Shown here piece after piece: positions 48,001-60,000 of a stretch of DNA of 64,000 nucleotides. Positions within the stretch are counted from its first letter, which is position 1; each line of letters starts with the position of its first letter. Both the position numbers and the translations under genes were made by a program. Below the pieces are notes generated by a model, which saw nothing but the letters and a program-made list of their open reading frames with translations, was not told the DNA's origin and did not search any database. The DNA comes from Liolophura sinensis (Eukaryota > Mollusca > Polyplacophora > Chitonida > Chitonidae), in contig NC_088301.1 of assembly GCF_032854445.1 (NCBI RefSeq), forward strand, positions 42,589,116-42,653,115, written 5' to 3'.

Positions 48001-51000
48001 TATTAGTGTTGAAAGTTGGCTTAAGCTAGTACCAGTGATACTAAATCTCCTTTTGATAATCAAATTAAATTTCAGTTTTGCTGTGATGAAGCATTTCTGT
48101 ATATTTCTGCTCCTCAAATGAGAAGACATGGCAGGAAACAGAAAATGCAAAAACTACCTGTAGTTTTTGTACCACTCTTGGTGATTAGATTTTGAATTGT
48201 TAAGTTAGTACATTGTTAAGTTGGTACATTTACTTATAAAATACAAGTAGTTTGCATGTTTCCTTCATTCCATAAGTGCAAAAATTACAGATTTGCTCTT
48301 TGGCACTTTTGCTGATTTCCTGTCAGGTTTTTGCTTCACATTATTGGACAGCAACATCCAGGGCTATTGTTACAACTGCGTCAGTGACATGGTTGCCATT
48401 GATGTAAATAGATTTGTCAGTGACTCACCAATGTATGAATGGGCCTAGTTTACATTTAAGCTGAAATCTGCTGGTAACTTCAATGATTTAGTTTTTCAAT
48501 TTGACACTTGAACTTGACACCTAGTGGTAAATGATTGTCCTAGCGAAAGAAAAAAATTTTTTTTTCACTCTCCAGTAGTTGAGGTTTTTGTGTGTCACCT
48601 TTTCACACCTGTTAGGTGGAGTGGCATGTGTGGATGTGTGCAAGAAGCCATGGTTTTGGCTGAGGGAGCTATGATCAGTGGTTGACCCGGTCTGCAGCTT
48701 TCTGTCGATTCCTCATATTTACTTCCCTGTCTCAACTTTTGACTGTCTCATCCTACCTGGTCAAATGTAGTCCAGCAGTTGGCCTCATGTCAGATGTACA
48801 GACATTCATGCAGCCTATTGTTATAGTATGTGATATTGCACAAGTTTTCTGTTAACCAGCTGACCAGCTAGCTTCATGTAGCGTTGACCTTCAGTAGTTA
48901 TAAATATTCAGTGTATAATAGATGAAGCGTTCTCAAATAAACTGTACATACACATGTATCTAATTACCAGATATACGACATTTATGACCCTTGGACAGGT
49001 ACCTGAACATGCACAAAAGATGCACCCTCACACACACTCACAACACTGCGCTTTCTGTGATCTATGCAAATCTGAAATGTACATGTATCTGCGCATAGAT
49101 GTAGCTCATATATGATAAATCTGAAAGCGCTCAGGTATATTCTGTATTTGCATGTCAGTTTCATATGTTCTGCATGTAAATATTGAGCAGAGTGGAATTT
49201 TAGATATACGTGTACTTCATGTAAGAGTTAAGCACAAATACATGGATGTATACAGCATATGTTTTATTACTTATTGTCAGATCCAGTCATAAGCACACTA
49301 CAAATAAAATGCACAGTTTTCTAACTTTGAAAGCAGGATTGTTTGCCCCCAGAACTATGGATGTAAATTTAATGTACATGCATGCAGCCAAACCTAGTAT
49401 AAAATTTCATTGGTTCAGTGGATCTTTTGTCTGATTTGTTTTCAGAGTTTTGAAAACTATGGAAGATAATTTACATGCATGTTGCCAAACCTAGTGTAAA
49501 GTTTCATTGGTGGGATCTTAATATCTGATTAGATATTAATGTCTGTCCATTTGGGCAGGTTCTTAGCCATATTCACAATTACATTACTTACGTGATAGAG
49601 ACCTCCATGTATCGACAGGTTTATTTGTGTACTTATGTATACATGTACATGCAATGGTGCTTGTGGCTATTCTGCTAGGAAATTGCATATACATGTACAT
49701 GCATCATCATTACTTAGCTGTACAAACATAGACCATCGATGTGAAGAGACAGTGTAGGTGTTGGGAATTTGTGTTATATGCATCTAGGTGAAACCTGCAA
49801 AGCGACATGGGGGCATTTCAGCTTTGCCTTGTTCGTTTTAAGCAGTAGGGGGTAGGAAAAATCAATAGAAACTGCCACACGAATGAAGTCTTTTGTCTTG
49901 TTTATCAGTGAGATTCCACGTGGCGGAGTCTCAAGCAGTATTACAGAGCATCCCTCCTGACACGCTGCTCACAAGTATTACGGTTGGGAAAAGGTACATG
50001 TATGTAACCTGGCATACGCAGACAAAGACCTGTATCTGGGAAGCAGTTCCTGACTTTAATCCGTAATCCAGTGTGCCCAGTGCAGATAGTGGGAACAAGT
50101 AAATTGTACGGTTTATTATAGTTTGTATGGATCCAGATATTCTCTTGCCAAATATCATTACATCAATGTATGTACTGTATATATAATGATACATATACAG
50201 GGAGAGGAAAAATATTCAATACTGGACCTAAAATTGGAATTGTACGAGTCTACATGTCTGTCTGGTAAATGACCTAATTCCCTCGGGCTCTGTCTGGTTT
50301 CCTATCACCATTATGCTGTATGCATCTAGGTGTGTGACATAAAATATCCAATCAAATGGATAAATAAGAGACCTAAAATTTTGCCCCAAAAAAGTACAAT
50401 GTTCAAGGCAAACAGATGTTATAAAACGTTACTTTCATGCTGAAACATACATCTTACCAATTTGATATCCTGCCTTGTAATTCAAAAACGCATATATCTT
50501 AGAAATGTGTTTTTGAAGTACAAGGTAGGATATCAAAATTGAAAGATCTGTGTTTCAGTACCAAAGTAACTCTCAGCATCTGGAAATATGTGAAGCGAAA
50601 TTTTTGGTCGTGTACTGGGTTATATGGCTGGAATTTACTGTGCAGTGAAGGATTTCATAAGAAATTTTTTTTTATTTGTTGTACACATCTTAACTTTTTA
50701 AAAATTTTTTGAAAGTTTCAAGGTCAGGTGCTTCATGAATGTATATGTGTACATGTTGGTTTTTTTTTATGATATACAGATTCAGATTGATAGAGGTGCA
50801 CATGATGTTTTTTTTTTGGATGGAAAAGCTTTCAAGATATATCAGGATACAGGTACATGTAAAGAGTAAGGTGATTGTACATGTATTTATACATGTAGAA
50901 TTATGTTAAATTTTATGTTACAGTGCAACATACTTCACAAATGGTTGTGAAGACATTACATAATGCTGAACACACTTAAATTACCATCACTGAAATCAAT

Positions 51001-54000
51001 TACCAAACAAAGCCTGTTTTAAATAATTTAAATCTGCACAGCATACATGTGCATTTAACAATTAAGACTCAATAAATTAGTGGCAGATTCAATAGTCTCT
51101 CACTATTGTGGTCTGCATCAGAAAATCCAAATGGGTTCAGCACTTCACACCCTATCCTCAATTGTGCCCCTAGGTGTGGACAGAACTATTGTAATAGGTT
51201 TATTGTTGGTCAGTCTGCTGAGCATATTGGCCATTGTCTAGGGCAAGGAAGGGCAAGGAAGCTGGGACGCCCCTCCTGACTATGCTCACTGCTCCATTGT
51301 GTTCACACAGATTGACAAAGTTAAGTCTCTGTTACTCCACTCCACCCTATCCCTAGAGGTGTCATTAACATGTAATTGACAGTGAAGTGGTCTGGGTGAC
51401 AACACACCAGTTGGGAAAGTGTGTTCTTAGAATTCCTTTACTCAAGGAATACTTGTGCATGTAATGCTACAGGACTGCAGTGCTGTAGTCCTGTGTGTGG
51501 CAGTAAAACTGCAAAGGCATCGGACATTGCACTACTACTTCAGGTAGTGTTTCATACATTAAATATATAACGGACAACTGACAATAAAGACAGTTGAATT
51601 GGTAGCAATTTCCAGTTTTTCTTTTTAGTACTAGGAATGTTATTTTTTGTTCATTCAGAAGTGTGCAATATTTTAGGCCTCTTAGCCCAAACATGTCCCT
51701 TTGTTATTTATTTTACATGTTCATCCAAATGTTATTGTCTACATAGCATAAATATGTCTGGAAAAAATTAAATATTTTTCTTTCTGAAACCTATTCCTTG
51801 TGTCTCCAGTATTACAGAATCTATAGTACATGCACTGTACCAGTGTGTGTTTGCACATACATGTACATGTATGTTTTACCATATGGGAAAAAAAAAAACA
51901 TGGGCTGAATGAATGTTTTCTTGCAGTCACATCTTGAGGTGTAGAAGAGCTGTTGATTTTTGCCCTGCACCCTATTTTAGGCCACAGGTCTAGTAGAGCC
52001 CTTGTCATAGCCCCAGCTACAACCCCCTCAGATATTCAGCATGGCTCTTGCCTGACTGGATCCACATGCCCTGACCAAATAATGGAGTCCTGCTCATCAG
52101 GACAGCCATGGAAATGCGAGCCCCCCCCCCCCCCCCCCCCAGTGGTTGCCCACCCCTCTAGGGACTTGACCTTCCCAGAGGACGGCCATATTTTAGTGCC
52201 TTTTGTTTTTCACCTTGTATTGGACTTCACAAGTGTGTGTTGTGATTTATCCATAACTCGTAATAAGACTCCATTAAAAGATTTTTTTTGATCTTGCTTG
52301 TAGACCAGTACTTTGTCCATGTAAGATATACATAGGTAGGTCAATATACCGTCATGTATAAGATCAGCATAATTTTCATGTTATTGTTACAGATTAGAAA
52401 ATTTAAGTTGATGTTGTGGCTTACATCGATCTGACATTTCTTCCTTGTGTGTTTGTGCAGATGTTTGCAAGTCCATGTCCATATACATGTACAGTCAGAT
52501 TGAGCCCACTTCCATAAATATAACTTTCATTAAAACATGTTTTATGAGATTTTTTTTGACCTAAACAATAAGGTTGGACTGGATCCACATGTATATATAC
52601 ATTTAGATAGTATTTTCGTATCAAAGGTAAATTTTCATTGACAGTATTAGTTTGTACCCATGAATTTCTTCTCGTTACGTATCAGACACATCATGGAATC
52701 TGCCCAAGTTGGCTAAGCAACATTTTCTCATTATGTAATACATGTACATATAGGTCCCCAGGGCTGTGTTTACCCTCAAGGTCTAAGACTGTCAATATTT
52801 GATCTCCCAAAGCCACTCATGCTCCGTCTGGATAAATATTAGGGTTTATTCTTAATACACTACTCATTGCTGATGTATATTAACTGGGGATTGAGAGCAG
52901 CCTTTTTCCTAAAGTCTTTGTCAGGGTCAACTAAAGCAGGCCTGGTAGAGTACTACATGCGTGGTACAGATTCATCCGTTTCTGGAGCAATTTACTGCTG
53001 ACCGAGAGGCCATCTTAAAGTGTATGTTACATGTCAAACTTTTGGTGAAGTACATGTTAAGTATTTACAATTTGATGCAACGTTGTATTGAAAATTTTCA
53101 TTGCCTTGTTTTTTAGAAGTTGTTGACAGTGAGCTGAATGAACCTTGGCCACTTGATGTCACAACAGTTAAAGACTGTTCCACTTTGTGCCAAGCATAAG
53201 CATAAGCTTCAGATTGTGTACAGATAAGCTTCAGTTATAAACCAAAGACCTGTTCAGTCCCTCTGAGAAATTTAAGATGGATAGAACTCATAGAATGAGG
53301 GAACGATTTCTACATCAACGTCAATATTTAAAATGTTGTTAATGCTTGGTTTTTGCTTTTGCAAGTTGAAGTTTTGACACATTTGTCTTAATATTACACT
53401 GAAGAAGTGGGCAAAATTTTACAGGGCTCAAAAATAAGCTCTGAAATTATAGTCCAGATTTTTACTCCAGTCAAAACAATGTAAGTAATTTAGTCTTGGT
53501 TGAAAATTTAGGTCCGTATAGTATTTCATTGTAGAGCGCACGTAGTTACATTATTCAGTTCGTGAGTGTTGGACAGTATTTGTGTGTATACACAAAAAGA
53601 TTACAGTAAAGTCTCGGTTCTAGTCGTTCTAATTACAGGTATTGCATTTATTATATCATCTGTATTGGTTTGTTACTTTAGACCCCTTTTGTACAGGTAA
53701 CAAAATATTTCACTCACCACTGGAAACAATTTTACGAGCCCTCCAGTAAACTGAGCTTTTTTATTTGTTGCCTGCTTTGTGCACCGGAACTTTTTACTGG
53801 CGTGTAATGACCGGCTGTTGTCAAAACAGAACGTAGAACCTCTGGAGCGTGTGTGTTCTGCAAAGATTTAATCTGGGGCTGACTGCTTGGTTAGGAGAAA
53901 TTTCAGTTTGACTTCCAACAAGCATTCTCACAAAGAGAAGGTACATAGAAAACAGCTTCTATTGCCTGCTAACTATCTTAATAGCTGTTCCTTTTTTGCC

Positions 54001-57000
54001 ACAATGCTACTAATGGAATAGGCACAGGTAGCATCTTATGGTCTTTCACATGTCAGTATACATGTACATGTATATCAAATATACTTTTGCTCTAGTAATT
54101 TTTCCACAAAGCCATTTTGACTTCAGTCAACATTTAAAAATATAGTTTTAGCACTTATTTTTGGGCCCAGGAAATTAAAATTTGTACAGCTTTATCAATG
54201 TAATTTCATGGTCAAATGTCAAAATTTTGTGAAAAGGATTTAAATTTTGCCTGAACAGAAATCATTTTATGTAATCTGGCATTTTATTAGGCAAACCTGG
54301 TTATTAGTTTCATGATATGCATTTTTTTTTACGCATTGGAGCTATACAACCGTAACAGGTTTTTGATCCATTTTCAACAGGTGGCTAGAACTTCTAGCTG
54401 CATTGTGAAAATTTGCATGTAGTCAACTTTTTTGGTATAACATGAATAACAACTGTTACATGTTCAAGAGTGGAACATCAGATATTGACTGCTGATTAAC
54501 ATGCATATATATCCTAAGTGACCTAAAATTTCGCCCACAAAAGTGCATTTTTAGAGGCAAATAAGTGTCACAAAATATTATTTTGGGTGCTGAAACTTAA
54601 AATTTTCCGATCGATCACCCCATGTTCCAAGCAAACCTCAGAACACCTTTCTAAGCTCAATACAAGATGGCAAAGTTAGTCATGGACAAAATTTATTTTC
54701 TTTTAGGGTATAATGTATATCAGCTGTGACAAGCTTGCAGTTCCTGGCGTTTCGCTTACATGATGAACATGCATGTGAATAAAATATGTATGTGCATATG
54801 TGAGATTGTGTATACATGTGTGACATCATTGTTGGTCTTCTTTCACATCATTCTGTTCGTACATTTGCGCTTGTGGATTTCTAATTAGATCAGAGAGTAC
54901 AGCATATTTATAAAACAGCATGTACATGTGATAGGCGGTATGTACATAACTGCCACTCATTGTATTATATTTATCCAAAGGCTCAACTTGGCTGTCTCCA
55001 TTGTTTAAATTTCACACAGAAAGCTTGAGGCTATCTTTTCAGGTGTTAAATGTAATAAAATGTCTGCTAGTCCCTTTAAAGATAACAAAAAAAAAAGTGT
55101 CTCGTTTTACAAAGGGCTTGTCTAGGTTATAAAGTATATAACTTGATATATATTACCTAGTGAACTTTATGAGATTATGTCAAAATGGATGTGTGAACTA
55201 TGCAGCTTTATCTCCTCATTATTGAAGTGTGTCATTGCTGTTCATAATTTTATATATATGACTGATAAAACTCAGTTGAATTTTGATGTGAATTAATACT
55301 GTTATAAGGCTATAAGTTGGGATTTAGGGATAGAAGTTGTCAGTGTACCCCCATCCACAAAATAATAATGTAAAAATATGTGTGATAAGTTCAATTTTCA
55401 TTGAAGTGAAAATTGAAACAGATTATAAGATATATCAACTTTTAACCAGTGTTACCTGTACTTATTCCTGCTGTTAGAGTATACATTTTGTACATGTATG
55501 TGAACATGCAATACGCTGATAGTCTTAGCCTTTACACTGGCACTGGTTCACTGGCAATTACATGTGTTAGCCCCATACTTACTGCCATATTTGATTGCAC
55601 TGATAACAGTTCGGTTTGGAAAATGGAATACAATGCTACTTGCTCTTTGTTAGGTGCAGATGGTGGGTGTCAAGAATAGGTAGCTCTGCTGAAAGGTCCT
55701 GTAGAGTCGGCGAGAGGGGGGGTTTTTGCTTGGTTTAGATGTCTTTCATGGTTGGCTGATTACAGAGGGGTTTGTGTGTCAGCATTCTACACTGATATTT
55801 TTGTAGTGTACAAAACTGTCTGGGAGAACTGTTAAGTCTGTTTTATACTTGAACACTCAAGGAATGTAAAGCCATTAATATAAACCTGATCAAATTATAG
55901 GGCTAAAGGAACAGATTCAAAGGAAATGTCACTTCAAGCAATGTGACCATACATGTATATGGGACACTGTAAATATGAAACAAATAAGTCTAGCAGAGCA
56001 TGGAATGTATCAACATTGTTGGTGTTGCATTTAAATATTTAATAATTCTTGTCTGTAAAATTTTATAGTCTGGTTTCCTCAATATCCCATGTGTAGATCT
56101 GCAGACATCAGATTTTTAGGGTATTTCCAGCTAAACCTTAATTTTATTGTGGTAATAAAATTGTTCATGGTCGTAAACCAGTTGGAAGCTAATCATTCAT
56201 CTGTTCGTAAGCAGTGACCATTTGAACAGTTATACCTGTATGTACATATGTAGGTGTCTGTATGAAATGTTTTAACTTCAGGGTCTTTATCCAAGTACAG
56301 AAGGTGTATAGCAGTGTGATGCAGAAAAATGTATATTTAGTAGGCATACAGGTCTTCACTATTGCATAACAATCCAGCATTTGTAAAAGCAACAATTACA
56401 AATGGTTACCTCATCTGAGTAGAACATCATTTGTGCTCCAGCTATCAAAATTAAGATAAGTATTATTCCGAAAGATACCTACACATACATAGTACTTAAA
56501 ATGTCTTTGAGGTGAAATTGTTGGGTATCTCAAGCATTTCACTTTCACATGTACATGTAGTCTTTGTGGAAGCCATTGGTGAAAGTTGTTTGAAGTTGAT
56601 TGGTTTGTATGTAAAGATGTTCGCCATAATGTGTTTTTTTGTTTGTAGATGGGAAAAATGAAGTGCAGGCCACTTGTAAATTGTACGTGCGTCTTGTCAC
56701 GGCGGACATGCTGCAGAATAGTGTTACCATTCGTCTCAATAACATGACACAGACCCGCATTCCTGTCACCACTGTTTAAGTTCTTTGTGGATGCCCTGGC
56801 CAACATTTTCCAGACGGAGGAGCGAAATATCTTCGTCATCAACATTCAGGATGATACAGATGTATCCACCCAGGTTCTTAATGTCAGTGTGTCTGTTCGC
56901 AAGTCCACTGACCATGGCAGGGATGTCTTCCACTCCCCTCAATACCTGCAGGAACAGATCTACCTGCAGCGCATTCTACTCGCCTCTCTCTCGACTCTCC

Positions 57001-60000
57001 AGGTAAGCTGATGTCAATCTACAATGGCAAAAGAATCTCTGTTATTAACATGTTATTTAAAGAATCCAAAGTTTTCGTCAGTGTTTGGATCCAGGGCTTG
57101 CATCCTCTGAGGACCACCAAATAGTAATTATTAGTGCACAAAAAAAAACATTGCTGGCTGTCCAAAGGGCTAGTGGTCAGTTGGCTGTCTTAAAGCAAAT
57201 TTGGCTGTGGAAATTATCTTATTTTGGTGTAGTTCATTGTAGTTATTTAATATTTACACCAGCAACAATCAATCAATAATAACCTGGCTTTTGTATTTTT
57301 TAAGGAAATAAAGGTCAGAAATCTGTTTAGGGTTAGCGTTAATCAAATTTGGATAATCTGGAGATGTGACTTGAAGGCATGGTCATTCATTCATGTACAC
57401 TCTTTGTTCCTTAGTAGAAATCAGGATTTAATTGTCAACCTAATTTTAGCATGAATAGCACAGTGAGGTCAAGGAACTACATACATGTCATATCCAGTTA
57501 TATATATATACACATTGGACCAGGGTGAGCTGCTCCTACAGCATCAGTGAACATGGCAGAGACTGATGGGTTGTCAGTGACACCCTCCCTGAAGCAGCAA
57601 ATACTATACATCAAATGTCTCTTGGAAAAAAAAAAGTAATCTACTTCATATATGTCTATGTGTGATATTCGCATATATAAGTGTTACCATGGCAATCAAA
57701 TGTACATGTAAGTGCAGAGCAAAAAAGAAAAAAAAAAGATCTTAGAACATGGATATTTGTGTGGGAACCAAACCATTAATCAAGGAAATTGGCCTACTGC
57801 CTGTTTGAAAGTGCTGGTGGACTTACTGTACTGGTTTAAGATATATAGGTTTATCATCTGGTTCTTTGAAATTATTTACATTGCTAGGAAAGAAATATAA
57901 TCCTGCCACTCTTGTGGCCGAGAGAATGCTGATCTTTATATGCTCATGTAACCTTTCCATGTGTACACGTCTATTTAATTGAGAGAGAAAAGTATTGCAT
58001 TCACAGAAATTTTACTGTATTCATCTTTCTTCATTGTCCTTCATTATTGTGAATGAGAATGTGGATTTTTTTTATAGCCTTTATTACAGTCCTATTTCAG
58101 TACCAATAATTAGGAAGCTTCAAGTCTGTGTACATTCCAAAACATCAGCATACGTGTATGAAGAAGCAGAAACGTGCCCTGTACTTGTTGCTTGTGTAGA
58201 ATGTAAGATGTTTCTGATTGTGTGAAAACACTCTTCTCCTTCAGGTATTGCCTTTTGATGATAACATGTGTGTGAAGGAACTGTGTGCCTTCTTTGACTA
58301 CTGCCAGTCAGCGCTGGTGTTTGGCCAGGCTTCGCCCTTCATCTCCTCTACCACCATGCTGTTCCGACCCATCCACCCCAGTAACTGGTACCAGTGCCAC
58401 TGCCCCGTTGGATTCACAGGTGAGTGCGATGGACAAGCCTCGCTGTGAGTTCAAATCCAGCTCATGCTGTTCGGTTTCCTCCCACCATAGGTGGCATATA
58501 GGTGGAATATTAATGAGTACAGTGTAAAACACCAATCAAATAAATAAATGGACAAACCTACAATATAAGATAACTGCTCATCAAACATTAAAAGTGTCCA
58601 ATGTTAAACAAAAAGACCTAGAATTCCTCCTGTTTTTTCAGCCTAGTTTTTGTTCAGTAATTATAAAAAAAACTTATAAATGCTGTTGTCATGTCTCTTA
58701 TTTGCATGACAGGGTGGAATTATTTTCATGCCTTGGTTATTCAGGAATGAAGAAAATATTTTTGTGCGATGTGGAAGTGAATCTGTGTTACTCCAGCCCG
58801 TGTGGTGGAAACGGAACTTGTGTGCAGAAGGAAGGTGGATATACATGCCTCTGTCAGCCAGGATTTACAGGTAATTATCTCTTGTAAAACAATTTACATA
58901 CAGAAAGAAAGATTTGTTTTTTGTTTAGTTCAACCAATGCATTCAGTGATAAAACCAAACATCATTATGTTAACTCAGTCACTTGGGATGCCTTTGCCAA
59001 ATTAGCAAGGAAATAGTTAATGAGCTTGACTAATGACTCTTGTTTGTGGTTGCAGGTAAAAACTGTGAAATTGATATGAAAACCAAGAAGTATGATCGCG
59101 TAAAGTGTCCCTCCAATGTGTGCATGCCCCCGTCTTACTGTGAACCACTTATCAAAGGAGGTTTCCGCTGTGAGAAATGCCCAGAGTCCGAATTCTTCAA
59201 CGAGTTCTGTCAGCTGACTGCCCGAAGCTTCCCAAGGGGATCTTACCTCACCTTTCCATCACTGAAAAGTCGGCACAGGTTCACAATTGAACTGAAGTAA
59301 GTAACAGTTACATTCACAACTGTTTGGCACAGTACAGGTGTATTTTCCTGAAGTTGTGCTGAGGATATGGGGGCATAGTAAATGACCTAAAAGTTTGCCC
59401 CCAAAGTGCATTTTTGGAAGCAAATAAACATCAGGAAATATTACTTTTGGTGCTTAAACTTACATTTTTTCAGTAGGATGATATTCTGTGTTCTGAACAG
59501 ATGTCAAAATACCCCCTTTGATAAAGATCAATGGCATTTTCAGACTCCTGCAAAATGTGCAGGTTGGTGAGCATTGAAACTTTGTGCCCTCTACCATAGG
59601 TCAAGTACTGGTTGTCAGGATTCTGTGAATAGGTATGGTGGTGTCTGATGCCTCTGACAGATATGAGATCCTCGTGAAACAACATATAAACATCTCAACA
59701 TTGGTATCAGCCTGCTACAAAAAGCCTTAGTATGTTTGAAATAAAGATAAGTGCACTAATAAACTTCATGCAACAAGCAGACCTGATATTTTAGTACGTG
59801 TCTGCTCAATGAAGGAAGGAACGAATAAATGAAAGGAAGCTGTATACTGTAAACTTTCAACCTTTTAGACTGTTAAAGCACTTTTTCTGTGGAGTTTATG
59901 TGTACAATTGTAAAATTGAGGCTAAAATGATTTATTAGTGTCACTTAAATTGTAAGATTCAGAAAACTGTAAATTATTTCTCTACATCCCATATTCCACG

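Larger units (their letters stand above)
42080..56648 (+). other. CELSR intron 1 (14.6 kb), no internal gene
   Basis: Strongly CpG-poor, TG/CA-rich, with many ACATGTACATGT-like runs. It contains a 23-bp minisatellite, a fold-back element, a 20-base C run and decayed MITE copies (listed separately). None of its open frames has exon-like context; the largest, minus 44603-44226, has no domain. Such a large first intron often holds regulatory elements, but none can be identified here. Confidence 0.7.
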
